DNA of 64,000 nucleotides, from contig NZ_CP051201.1 in NCBI RefSeq assembly GCF_024181285.1, forward strand, positions 1,488,001 to 1,552,000, in the 5' to 3' direction. The position numbers and the translations under genes are program-made. Of this stretch, positions 43,936-52,598 are shown one piece after another; position 1 is the first letter of the stretch, and each line of letters opens with the position of its first letter. Source of the DNA: Treponema sp. OMZ 790 (GTDB lineage Bacteria > Spirochaetota > Spirochaetia > Treponematales > Treponemataceae). The notes under the pieces are model-generated. The model was not told the DNA's origin. It did not search any database and saw nothing but the letters and a program-made list of their open reading frames with translations.

Positions 43936-43980
43936 CTTTGCGGTTAAATAAAATTTTTGTTCGGCTAAATCACAATCTGC
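43936..43980. repeat. hicB-tail repeat, copy 3 (solo, truncated)
   Basis: A 45-base copy of the downstream part of the repeat, from CTTTGCGG to CACAATCTGC. It holds the hicB stop region and last few codons but no hicB gene, and ends abruptly at GAGCTC. Confidence 0.85.
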
Positions 43981-43997
43981 GAGCTCTCCCCCCTGTC

Positions 43998-44026
43998 TTG
44001 AATTTTTCCCACGCTTCAAGTATACT
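43998..44026 (+). promoter_or_regulatory. sigma70-type promoter of purL
   Basis: TTGAAT (43998-44003) and TATACT (44021-44026) are spaced by 17 bases. The leader of about 30 bases carries AAGAGG before the purL ATG. No purine riboswitch structure was recognised. Confidence 0.6.
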
Positions 44027-44061
44027 TAATTTAAAATCCATCGGAACTTAAGAGGTTGTCT

Positions 44062-46908
44062 ATGAATATTTACCGATTTTGTGTTAAAAGTAAAAAGGAC
44101 TTGCACTTTCAAATGCCCAAAAATGAGGAGCTCTTAAAGCAGGCCCATGTTCTGGGCTTTAAGACCGTTAAAGAAATAAGTACGGAAAACCTTTATTTTG
44201 TACGCGGAAATCTTTCAAATGAAGAAAAGAAAACATTAGCCGACTTCTTGTTTTGCGATGAGCTTTACGAGTACAGCCAAACCGCAGACTTTAAAATAGA
44301 AGAAAAAAATAATCTTTTCCACATTGAAACAGCCTTAAAACCCGGTGTTACGGACTCCTCCTCACGCGAGGCCCTGAGGGCCGTAAAAGAACTCGGCATC
44401 CGAGGCGTTGAAGAAATTACCAGCGGAAAAGCCTACGATATTTATGGAGAACTTACCGAGGCCGAAATAGAAAAACTTGCAAAAAATCTTCTATGTAACG
44501 ATGTTATAGAACAGTACAAAATAGGCTTTGTAGAGCCTTCCTGGGCCCATGAACATGACGGAAAAAACGGGCCTAACACAAGCGTTGAAACCATAGACAT
44601 AGCCTCCATGAGCGATGAGGAACTTTTAGCCCTTTCAAACGAAAGACGGGCAGCCTTGGATATCCACGAGATGAGGGCTATCCGCGAGTACTACAAGGAA
44701 GAAAAAAGGCCTTGCACCGATGCGGAATTTGAAATGATAGCCCAAACTTGGAGCGAGCACTGCGTTCATAAAACCTTTAAGGCAAAAATAGACATTGACG
44801 GGGCATCTCTCAACGATGAGCAAAAAAAAGCCTACCCGGATCTTTGCGTAAACAGCATAATCAAAACCTATATCAAAAAAGCCACCGATGACATCAATGC
44901 CCCTTGGGTTCTTTCTTCATTTGTGGACAATGCCGGTATAATCGAATTTGACGACAAATACGAGGTTTCCTTTAAGGCAGAAACTCATAACCATCCTTCT
45001 GCCATTGAGCCCTTCGGAGGGGCTAACACGGGAGTCGGCGGCGTTATAAGGGACGTTATGGGCGTTTCGGCCCGCCCCTTTGCCGTAACCGATGTCCTCT
45101 GTTTCGGCCATCCCGACACTCCGGCAGAAAATGTTCCCAAGGGGATCCTTCATCCTAAGCGCATAATTTCAGGCGTTATCGAAGGAGTTAAGGACTACGG
45201 AAACAAGATGGGCATTCCGACCGTAAACGGAAGCGTTCACTACCACGAAGCCTACGCTTCAAACCCCTTAGTCTACTGCGGATGTGCAGGTATCGCCCCC
45301 AGGGGTAAACACCGAACAACCCCCTCGGCAGGGGATCACATTGTTTCTTTAGGCGGAAAAACCGGACGAGACGGTCTTAGGGGAGCCACCTTTTCTTCGA
45401 TGGTAATGGATGCAAGCACAGGAGATGTTGCAGGCTCCTCCGTTCAAATAGGCGAGCCCATAATTCAAAAAAAGGTTGGGGAAGTACTCATCGATGCTCG
45501 CGATCAAGGTCTTTATTCTGCAATTACCGACTGCGGAGCCGGAGGTTATTCTTCTGCCGTAGGCGAGATGGCATCTACCCTCGGCTGCGATGTAGACCTT
45601 GCAAGAATCCCCGTAAAATATCAAGGGCTTGCTCCCTGGGAGCTCTGGCTTTCGGAGGCTCAGGAAAGAATGGTCATCGCCGTTCCTCATGAAAAGCTTG
45701 AAACCTTGCAAAAGCTTTGCGATGCAAACGATGTGGAATTAACCGACCTAGGCCGTTTTACCGGAGATGCGGTTTTAAAGGTGCGCTTCGGTGAAAAGGA
45801 AATAATAAATCTTTCATGCGGCTTTTTACATTCAGGCCCGCCGCAACGAAAGCTCAAAGCGGCTCCTCCCAAAGAGGGAAAAACTCTTATAAAATATCCC
45901 GAATATAAGGAACCTGATCTAAACGAGGCTTTAAAGGCTGTGGTAAACCATCACGCCGTAAATTCAAAGGAAGATATAGTAAGGCTTTACGACCATGAGG
46001 TTCAAGGCGGAACAATCCTCCGCCCCTATGACGGCCCCGAAGGAAATGTCCCTCAGGATGCAGCCGTTATAAAACCTGCGGAAACGGAAGGAAAAAAAGC
46101 CGTTGCAATCTCGAATGCCTTAAATCCGAGGCAGGGCCTTTTGGATCCTTATGCAGCTGCAGCAAGTGCGATAGATGAAGCTGTCCGAAATGCCGTTGCA
46201 GCCGGAGCAGACCCCGAAAAAACAGCCATCCTCGATAACTTTTGCTTAGGCGACCCCAACCGACCCGAAACCATGTGGGCACTGATCGAAATGGCACGCT
46301 CTTGTTACGACACGGCTCTTGTTTTTAAGACCCCATTTATTTCGGGAAAAGATTCCTTCAATAACGAGTACCTGACCTCGGAAGGAGAGAGGGTTTCGAT
46401 TCCGCCCTCGCTTTTAATCTCGGCGATGGGAATAGTTCCCGATATCGGAAAAGTTCCCGGTTCCGACTTTAAAAAAGAAGGCTCTGCCATCTACCTTATG
46501 GGTAAGCCCCAATTCTCTTTCGGAGGCTCGGTCTTTGCAGAACTTTTCGGCATTCCTCAAGGGGAAAGCGGAGAAGTTCCGCCCTTTAAAAAAGAAGCGG
46601 CAGAGCTTTATAAAAAACTTCACTCCAACATAATGAAGGGCTTGGTGCTCTCATGCCACGACTTGAGCGAAGGAGGCCTTGCTGCCGCCCTATATGAAAT
46701 GTGTTTAAGCGGAATAGGAGCCGAGCTGAGCAGTGACTTTCACACAAAACTGGGAGCTTCAAAAATTGCAAGTCTCTTTGGCGAAACCACCGGCTGTCTC
46801 CTTGTAGAAGTAAAAGAAGAAAACCGTTCAGCCTTTGAAAAGGAAATGGCGGGCTCTGCAATCTACGAGATAGGAAAAACCGGAGGAAATGCCGGCTTAA
46901 AACTTTAA
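44062..46908 (+). CDS. purL: FGAM synthase PurL without glutaminase domain
   Basis: Phosphoribosylformylglycinamidine synthase, 948 residues from the ATG at 44062 (after AGAGG). Residues 1-75 and about 85-165 each look like a PurS-type domain. The ATP-binding synthase domains follow, with SEHCVHKTFKAKI, KAETHNHPSAIEPFGG ANTGVGG and the second-half FISGKDSFNNEY and SCHDLSEGGLAAALYEM blocks. The protein ends after these domains; the class I glutaminase part of the ~1300-residue E. coli type is absent. A separate PurQ must supply ammonia, but none is next to it. Confidence 0.94.
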   Translation: MNIYRFCVKSKKDLHFQMPKNEELLKQAHVLGFKTVKEISTENLYFVRGNLSNEEKKTLADFLFCDELYEYSQTADFKIEEKNNLFHIETALKPGVTDSSSREALRAVKELGIRGVEEITSGKAYDIYGELTEAEIEKLAKNLLCNDVIEQYKIGFVEPSWAHEHDGKNGPNTSVETIDIASMSDEELLALSNERRAALDIHEMRAIREYYKEEKRPCTDAEFEMIAQTWSEHCVHKTFKAKIDIDGASLNDEQKKAYPDLCVNSIIKTYIKKATDDINAPWVLSSFVDNAGIIEFDDKYEVSFKAETHNHPSAIEPFGGANTGVGGVIRDVMGVSARPFAVTDVLCFGHPDTPAENVPKGILHPKRIISGVIEGVKDYGNKMGIPTVNGSVHYHEAYASNPLVYCGCAGIAPRGKHRTTPSAGDHIVSLGGKTGRDGLRGATFSSMVMDASTGDVAGSSVQIGEPIIQKKVGEVLIDARDQGLYSAITDCGAGGYSSAVGEMASTLGCDVDLARIPVKYQGLAPWELWLSEAQERMVIAVPHEKLETLQKLCDANDVELTDLGRFTGDAVLKVRFGEKEIINLSCGFLHSGPPQRKLKAAPPKEGKTLIKYPEYKEPDLNEALKAVVNHHAVNSKEDIVRLYDHEVQGGTILRPYDGPEGNVPQDAAVIKPAETEGKKAVAISNALNPRQGLLDPYAAAASAIDEAVRNAVAAGADPEKTAILDNFCLGDPNRPETMWALIEMARSCYDTALVFKTPFISGKDSFNNEYLTSEGERVSIPPSLLISAMGIVPDIGKVPGSDFKKEGSAIYLMGKPQFSFGGSVFAELFGIPQGESGEVPPFKKEAAELYKKLHSNIMKGLVLSCHDLSEGGLAAALYEMCLSGIGAELSSDFHTKLGASKIASLFGETTGCLLVEVKEENRSAFEKEMAGSAIYEIGKTGGNAGLKL

Positions 46909-46941
46909 GGGAAGTTATTAAGTAGTTTTAAGTGAGGAAAT

Positions 46942-47499
46942 ATGAGCGGAATCGATTTAGAAAAAATAAAAGAAGAAACTCTAGCTGCCTTAACCGAACT
47001 CCTTGAGGCCTCATCCTTAAAAGCCGGGGATATCCTGGTCCTCGGCTGCAGCACAAGCGAGGTTTCGGGAGGAATTATCGGGAAGGCCTCAAATGAAGAA
47101 GCCGGAAGGACAATAGTTTCCGCTCTGCTTTCAATCCTTGAGCCTAAGCGAATCTTTTTGGCCGTTCAAGGCTGCGAGCACATAAACCGCGCCCTTGTCA
47201 TCGAAAAAGAGGCTCAAGAAAAATACGGCTTTGAGGAGGTGTCGGTAGTTCCTGCCCTTCACGCAGGAGGAGCCGCCTCCCTCGCAGCCTATACTCTTTT
47301 TAAATCCCCCGTCATGATAGAGCACGTAACAGCCCATGCAGGCATTGACATAGGAGACACCGAAATAGGAATGCACGTAAGGTTTGTGCAAGTACCCGTA
47401 AGACTTAAAACCAAGTACATAGGCTCGGCAAGACTCACAGCCCTCAAAAGCCGCCCCAAACTAATAGGCGGAGAGAGGGCTGTGTATGAAAGAGTGTAA
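46942..47499 (+). CDS. DUF436 / YwlG family protein
   Basis: A 185-residue protein of the YwlG family (TIGR01440), function unknown. Recognisable features are [13 protein letters not shown] near residue 35, the [15 protein letters not shown] segment and [19 protein letters not shown]. It follows purL by 33 bases behind GTGAGGAAAT, so it is probably co-transcribed with it. The gene ends one base from the converging AAA/nuclease gene. Confidence 0.88.
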   Translation: MSGIDLEKIKEETLAALTELLEASSLKAGDILVLGCSTSEVSGGIIGKASNEEAGRTIVSALLSILEPKRIFLAVQGCEHINRALVIEKEAQEKYGFEEVSVVPALHAGGAASLAAYTLFKSPVMIEHVTAHAGIDIGDTEIGMHVRFVQVPVRLKTKYIGSARLTALKSRPKLIGGERAVYERV

Positions 47500-47500
47500 T

Positions 47501-49117
47501 TTACCAAGTCTCAGTTTGCCACTCTGCAATAGTCCTTTTTTCTTCATCAAAACCGGAACCAACGGCTATGAGTTTTTTACCGCTGCCCGAATATTTACCT
47601 GCATAGTTTTTCTCTTTGATTTGTTTTACGGCATTTTTTGCCGCAGCGTCTTCAGCTGTACCGTTTGAGGTAAGCTTAAACTCGAAGATATAAACCTTAT
47701 CTTTGAATTCTACAACACAGTCTGCCCTTCCTGTTGCACAATGAACTTCAGTGTGTACAAATTGATTCATAAGAGCAAAAACGAGGTAAACGGCAGTCTG
47801 ATAATTTTGTTCACGGAGGGCTAAATCTTTTTCGGTTAAATTATCGTAAGGTATGCCTGAAATTATCCCCTTCATCTTTTGCATAAAACCGTCTACATTT
47901 CCTGCTTCTATTTGTTCGTAGAATTCCCAGATTGAAAGCCCTGTTTTGTCGGGTCGTATCGAGGTGTAAGCCGGCATCAGGTTATGCAAAAAGCCGTAAC
48001 GCACCTCGTCGTTAGGGAAGCCTAAGCAATAAAGACGCGAAAACTCATTGTAGCTTTTAATTGTCAAATACCCCGATTGAAAAAGTATCGGTATCGGAAG
48101 AATCGGATCTGCTCGATAATCGTTAAGCCCATGTTCGTCCAGATGAACATTTCCGTCCAAATCCGGAATATTGTAATAAGCTTTTTTTAAATAGTCGACC
48201 AAGAAGGTCGGCGTTCCTGTTGCAAACCAATAGCTCCTCATCGTACTGTCCGCAAAAACATTCAAAAGGCTGAAAGGGTTGTACATATTTTTTCCGTTCT
48301 CGGAAAATTTATAACCGTCATATCTTTGCTTTAATTTTGCAAGAGCTTCCTCATAAGTCAAATTATTTTTTTCGGCAAGGGCAGAAATTTCAGGCTGAAA
48401 ATTCGCTTCAAGTTCTTCTTGCGAAATTCCGCAGACAGCCGAATAATCAGACAATAAACTTAAATCCCGTAAATTATTTAAATCGCTGAATATGCTTACC
48501 TTACTGAACTTCGTTACTCCCGTTAAAAAGGCAAAACGGATATATTGATCGGCACTTTTGATAACGCCGTAAAAGCCCTTCAATATTGTGCGGTATATTT
48601 CGTTTAAGGCTTCATCCTTCCACATAGTTTGAAGAAGGGGCTTATCGTATTCGTCAATGAGGATGACAGCCTGCATGCCGGTTTTTTCGTAGGCTGTCCT
48701 TATCAAATTTTGAAAGCGGTCAGGGAGATCAAGGCCGGTACTTCCGTATATATTTTCATACTCTTTTAAAAAAGAATCAAGTCTGTTTAAAAGCCCTTCC
48801 CTTATATCGTAGATGCCTATGTTAAAATCCAAATAGAGTACGGGATATACCTGCCAAATTTCTCTTTTACCCTTTTCACTTTCTTCAAGTTTTTCAATGG
48901 TTAAGCCCTTAAAGAGCTCTTTTTGACCTAAAAAGTAAGCCTTAAAAGTTGAAAGCAAGAGACTCTTCCCGAAACGGCGCGGCCGGCTTAAAAAATGAAC
49001 CTTACTACCGTCAATCAACTTCCAAATAAATTCAGTCTTATCGACATACATAAAGTCTTTTAAACGCAAATCTTCAAAACTTTGAACGCCTATGGGCATT
49101 TTTCTTATTGTACTCAT
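47501..49117 (-). CDS. AAA-ATPase-like protein with PD-(D/E)XK nuclease-like end
   Basis: A 538-residue member of the PF09820/PF08011 type. The N-terminus MPIGVQSFEDLRLKDFMYVDKTEFIWKLI leads to a degenerate P-loop SRPRRFGKSLLLSTF, with VILIDEYDKPL as Walker B. The C-terminal TGRADCVVEFKDKVYIFEFKLTSNGTAED matches the PD-(D/E)XK motif (D, E-F-K). The family is common and multi-copy in treponemes and Bacteroidetes; its role is unknown. I place the start at 49117 because the -10 box ends seven bases before it. Confidence 0.88.
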   Translation of the reverse strand: MSTIRKMPIGVQSFEDLRLKDFMYVDKTEFIWKLIDGSKVHFLSRPRRFGKSLLLSTFKAYFLGQKELFKGLTIEKLEESEKGKREIWQVYPVLYLDFNIGIYDIREGLLNRLDSFLKEYENIYGSTGLDLPDRFQNLIRTAYEKTGMQAVILIDEYDKPLLQTMWKDEALNEIYRTILKGFYGVIKSADQYIRFAFLTGVTKFSKVSIFSDLNNLRDLSLLSDYSAVCGISQEELEANFQPEISALAEKNNLTYEEALAKLKQRYDGYKFSENGKNMYNPFSLLNVFADSTMRSYWFATGTPTFLVDYLKKAYYNIPDLDGNVHLDEHGLNDYRADPILPIPILFQSGYLTIKSYNEFSRLYCLGFPNDEVRYGFLHNLMPAYTSIRPDKTGLSIWEFYEQIEAGNVDGFMQKMKGIISGIPYDNLTEKDLALREQNYQTAVYLVFALMNQFVHTEVHCATGRADCVVEFKDKVYIFEFKLTSNGTAEDAAAKNAVKQIKEKNYAGKYSGSGKKLIAVGSGFDEEKRTIAEWQTETW

Positions 49118-49124
49118 ACCTTGT

Positions 49125-49153
49125 ATTATATCAAAAAAATACGAAACTGACAA
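49125..49153 (-). promoter_or_regulatory. near-consensus promoter of the AAA/nuclease gene, apparently leaderless
   Basis: On the minus strand TTGTCA (49153-49148) and TATAAT (49130-49125) are 17 bases apart. Seven bases separate the -10 box from the ATG at 49117. Confidence 0.65.
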
Positions 49154-49179
49154 TTAAAAGCTGCCGGAAAATAAACAGG

Positions 49180-50655
49180 CTACTCTTTTTCTCCCGAATA
49201 CGAAAGACCTTCTTCTGCGTATTTTTTTAGCAGACTTGCGGCTAGTTTTTGGTTTGTGATAACAGAAGGGCCGCCTATACAGCCTCCTTCGCAGGCCATA
49301 ACCTCTACAAGGTTGGGCGTAGACGAATCGTGAGAAAGCTCTCCGCTTTGAATCTTTCCATAAGAGGAAAGCTGTTTCATTCCTTCCTTGTTAAGACCGT
49401 TTATAAGTACGGGGCGAAGGTTTTCAGGTCTTTTAAGGCGGACTCTTACAGCTTCGGCAACGCCGCCTGAGGCTGCAAAGCCCCTTCCCGACGAGGTCGG
49501 AGTTATTGTTCCGGGCAGGGCCTCTTCCTTGGTAATGTCTATCTCCTTGGCGGTCAGCAAGGCTCCCAATTCTTCTATCGACAAAACATAGTCTACAAAC
49601 TCATCTTCCAAGCCCTCCCTCCTCTTTGCAAGGCAGGGGCCTATAAAGACTGTAACACAGTCCGGATCTTCTTTTTTTGCCAATTCTGCAGTATAGTGCA
49701 TCGGGCTTCTTGTATCCGAAATACATGGAACAAGGGCAGGAACGTGTTTTCTTACGGCCCTGACATAGGCGGGGCAGCAGGAGGTGGTCATTAAGATATG
49801 GCCGTGCTCCATTCTCTCTTCAAATTCTAAAGCCTCTCGGTCGGCCGTTATGTCGGCTCCTATAGCTACCTCCCAAACCTTGTTGAAGCCGGCCTTTTTT
49901 AAGGCGGATTCAAGCTGCCCGGGAACGGCCTTAAACTGGGCAGCAACAGCAGGAGCATAGAGGGCAGAAACCTTCTTCCCGCTCATTAGATGCTTTATGA
50001 CATCCACAATCTGTCCCTTATCCATCATAGCACCGAAGGGACATTCTCTCATGCAGTTTCCGCAAAAGATACATTTATGATAGTCGATTCTTTCTTTGCC
50101 GTTTTCGTCCTTTGAGATGGCACCGACAGGACAGGATTCTTCACAAGGAACGGGAATTTTTATAACGGCATGGTAGGGGCAGTTTTTTAGGCAAAGACCG
50201 CAGTTAATGCACTTTTCTTCATCGATGCGGGCCCTTCCGCCCGAAATCGCTATTGCATTTTTGGGACAGTTCATCATGCAGGGACGGGCAACGCAAGCCT
50301 GACAAGCGTTTGTAATCATAAATTTGCTTTTTACGCAGGCATTACAAGCCTCATCCAAAACGGTGAGCATGGGCCATGTCGGTTTTTTTCTTTCCAAGGC
50401 TTCTTTTGCAAATTCCGCCAAGGTCTTCTCTTCATCATAGTTTTCCAATGAACAACCGAGTCTTGCAATTACACGATGACGCATTATTTCCCTGTCATGA
50501 AAAATACAGCATCTTATAGGCGTACTGTTTCGCGGAACCATTTCCCTCGGAATATAGTGTACCCCCTCTTCAAGTTTTCCTTCAAGCTGAAGTTTTGCAA
50601 TGCGGACAAGGATTTCTCTTTTGATATTTGATGTGTTATTATTTATGTTAAGCAT
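49180..50655 (-). CDS. [FeFe]-hydrogenase-like protein with ferredoxin domains
   Basis: A 491-residue iron-sulphur protein with an H-cluster domain. The N-terminal half has many cysteines: CNACVKSKF, CQACVARPCMMNCPKNA, CINCGLCLKNCP, CEESCPVGA and CIFCGNCMRECPFG, typical of 4Fe-4S ferredoxin modules. The H-cluster motifs are TTSCCPAY, IGPCLAKR and EVMACEGGCIGGPS. All cluster cysteines are present, but the sequences resemble the monomeric group B/C type more than the classic group A enzyme (TSCCPxW, MPCxxK). It could evolve or take up H2, or sense it. GGGGAGAGT precedes the ATG; no accessory gene is adjacent. Confidence 0.88.
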   Translation of the reverse strand: MLNINNNTSNIKREILVRIAKLQLEGKLEEGVHYIPREMVPRNSTPIRCCIFHDREIMRHRVIARLGCSLENYDEEKTLAEFAKEALERKKPTWPMLTVLDEACNACVKSKFMITNACQACVARPCMMNCPKNAIAISGGRARIDEEKCINCGLCLKNCPYHAVIKIPVPCEESCPVGAISKDENGKERIDYHKCIFCGNCMRECPFGAMMDKGQIVDVIKHLMSGKKVSALYAPAVAAQFKAVPGQLESALKKAGFNKVWEVAIGADITADREALEFEERMEHGHILMTTSCCPAYVRAVRKHVPALVPCISDTRSPMHYTAELAKKEDPDCVTVFIGPCLAKRREGLEDEFVDYVLSIEELGALLTAKEIDITKEEALPGTITPTSSGRGFAASGGVAEAVRVRLKRPENLRPVLINGLNKEGMKQLSSYGKIQSGELSHDSSTPNLVEVMACEGGCIGGPSVITNQKLAASLLKKYAEEGLSYSGEKE

Positions 50656-50921
50656 ACTCTCCCCTAAGATTTAAAAAGGCACGATAAATGTATATAAAAA
50701 AATATCTATATAGTCAAGGGGGAGAAACACGGAAATCAATTTTGTAATATTTTTTTGATAAATTAAAAAAAAGCATTTACACAGTTTTTTGGACAAGGCC
50801 TATTTTTTAGTGTACCTATTTATTATTTTAGTAGCTTTTTTATAAATTGTCTAGTGTAAAACTTGGATTCTTTATCTTAGTTCCCTTACTTTTCATTTTA
50901 TTACCTATATGCTCCCTCATT
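50656..50921. other. gene-free region between hydrogenase and insertion sequence
   Basis: About 265 bases, very AT-rich. It holds the hydrogenase upstream region (its ribosome binding site CTCTCCCC complement) and the distal flank of the insertion sequence. I saw no open reading frame and no remnant of a GATC methylase or endonuclease N-terminus. No convincing partner for the IS end at about 51990 was found. Confidence 0.5.
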
Positions 50922-51938
50922 TTATTTCTTTAGATAGCAATATCGGCATAAGTTGTATGTTAAGTTCATCATTATTATCGAAAATGTTGCACGAGCTAAT
51001 CCTATCGTTCTTACATAGATACCTTTCATTGAGTTTGTCATAAAGCCAAATACATGTTCTACTCTCGCCCGTATTTTTGATTTTTTTCTGTTACTGATTT
51101 TTTGTTTTTTACTAAGAGGTTTCCCTCTTGCTCCTCTTTCACAAATTTGTCCTTCTATTCCTTTCGCTTTTAAAACTCTCTCTATTTCTTCTCCTATATA
51201 GGCACTATCTGCGTATAATCTTTCATCTTCCCTTTCAACTAAATTTTTTAACTCTCTACTATCATGAACATTGGCTGCTGTTACCGTCGCTTTCAATATA
51301 AGCTTACTTTTTTTATCTATTTTTATATGATCTTTATAACCGTAATAGCTACGTTTGTGCTTCTTTGTCCACCTCGCATCACAGTCTTTTTGCGATAATT
51401 TTGCCTTATTTTGTTTTTCTTGCCATTGTTCAGGAATTTTTCCGTTTTTGATTTGTTCATTTTCATCTTTGCTGTTATGCTGTATCGGAGCTTCTACTAT
51501 TGTCGCATCTATTATCGTTCCCTCTTTTCCTATTAAGTTATTTCTAGCTAATTCTTTTCCAAACTTTTCAAATAACTTTTTTGATACTCTCGCTTCAATG
51601 AGTTTTTCTTTAAAAAGCCATATTGTTTTTGCATCGGGTACTTTATCTTTTAATTCCAATCCTAAAAATCTCATAAAGGATAGCCGATCGTTTATTTGAT
51701 ATTCCGTTTGATCATCACTTATGTTGTATAATTTTTGTAAGATTATTATTTTAAACATCAGTACATAATCGTATGCAGGTCTTCCGCCTAAACTTTTTGG
51801 CTCTTTGGTTAATGCTTTTTTTAATAGTGGTTTGAATATTTCCCAATTTATTTTTTCGTTTAATTTTTCAAGACTATCTCCTAACTTGCTTAATACTCTT
51901 AAACGATCTTCTTCATCAAATAATCCTTTTTGTTTCAT
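50922..51938 (-). CDS. IS5-family transposase
   Basis: A 338-residue DDE transposase that appears intact. The acidic residues are D in GTIIDATIVEAP, D in YADSAYIGEE and E in RARVEHVFGFM; the N-terminal RPAYDYVLMFKIIILQKLYN and the C-terminal ARATFSIIMMNLTYNLCRY are typical of the IS5 group. There is no frameshift. Its upstream end lies against a truncated endonuclease gene, so insertion there is likely to have disrupted it. Confidence 0.92.
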   Translation of the reverse strand: MKQKGLFDEEDRLRVLSKLGDSLEKLNEKINWEIFKPLLKKALTKEPKSLGGRPAYDYVLMFKIIILQKLYNISDDQTEYQINDRLSFMRFLGLELKDKVPDAKTIWLFKEKLIEARVSKKLFEKFGKELARNNLIGKEGTIIDATIVEAPIQHNSKDENEQIKNGKIPEQWQEKQNKAKLSQKDCDARWTKKHKRSYYGYKDHIKIDKKSKLILKATVTAANVHDSRELKNLVEREDERLYADSAYIGEEIERVLKAKGIEGQICERGARGKPLSKKQKISNRKKSKIRARVEHVFGFMTNSMKGIYVRTIGLARATFSIIMMNLTYNLCRYCYLKK

Positions 51939-51990
51939 ACCTCATTTTATCATCTTTTTAATCTTTTTTAAAGGGGGTTTTTAGAGGTGC
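50922..51990 (-). mobile_element. IS5-family insertion sequence, ends unresolved
   Basis: The transposase gene plus its 5' flank up to the junction with the DpnII-like remnant (about 51985-52002). The upstream flank contains GGTTTTTAGAGGTGCCC; its complement starts GGGCACCTCT. I could not match this to the other side, so terminal inverted repeats and target duplication are not established and the left boundary is only the end of the gene. Confidence 0.5.
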
Positions 51991-52002
51991 CCATTTATAG
52001 AT

Positions 52003-52593
52003 ACTTTAAGCGAGACCAATGCAAGACTGGATTATTTTACCGACTTTTCAAAGGTAAGAAAAAATACGGCAAAAATTGAATATATCGAAAAAACAGGATT
52101 GGCTGACATTCTAAAAAATAAATCAATCACAAACCTTGTTGACTATGTATTCGGAATTGAAGTAGGCCTTGATACAAATGCAAGAAAAAACAGGGGCGGC
52201 GATAATATGGCAAATTTGATTGCTCAAACTTTTAAAAAAGCCGAAATAAAATTTAACACAGAAGTAAACAGCTCAGAATTTAGCGACATTCAAAGCCTTG
52301 GTCAAGATTTAAAAAGATTTGATTTTGCAGTTTCTACAAAGAAAAAAACTTATCTTATTGAAACAAATTTTTATAATGTCGGAGGTTCCAAATTAAACGA
52401 GGTAGCAAGAGCATATTCTGAAATAGCACCGAAAATAAACCAATACCCTAATTATGAATTTGTTTGGATCACTGACGGAAAAGGATGGCTTTCTGCAAAA
52501 AATAAATTGGAAGAAGCATATTCAATTATCCCAAGTATTTACAATCTTTCAAATCTTACGGAATTCATACAAAAAATAAAAAATGAGTTGTAA
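52003..52593 (+). pseudogene. DpnII-type (GATC) restriction endonuclease remnant, 5' end lost to IS
   Basis: The frame reads TLSETNARLDYFTDFSKVRKN from 52003 with no ATG; an in-frame TAG stands at 51982 within the IS flank. The rest matches R.DpnII/MboI family: LVDYVFGIEVGLDTNARKNR, KRFDFAVSTKKKTYLIETNF and EFVWITDGKGWLSAKN. About 196 codons remain against 288 in R.DpnII (recalled from the literature). Besides the lost N-terminus, a block of roughly 75-80 residues between the FTDFSKV and EKTGLADIL segments seems missing in frame. A TTG at 52099 could still start a shorter product, but activity is unlikely. Confidence 0.85.
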
Positions 52594-52598
52594 AATTA

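Noticed and set aside
41765..43980. The three spaced repeats as a CRISPR-like array
   Set aside because: Copies are of unequal length, far apart, contain coding sequence and no cas gene is present.
45349..45711. Minus-strand open frame of 120 codons inside purL
   Set aside because: purL is intact over this stretch and the antisense frame shows no recognisable protein.
50656..50921. Left terminal inverted repeat of the insertion sequence
   Set aside because: I compared the flank with the complement of the right junction (GGGCACCTCTAAAAAC) and found no convincing match, so no repeat or target duplication is claimed.
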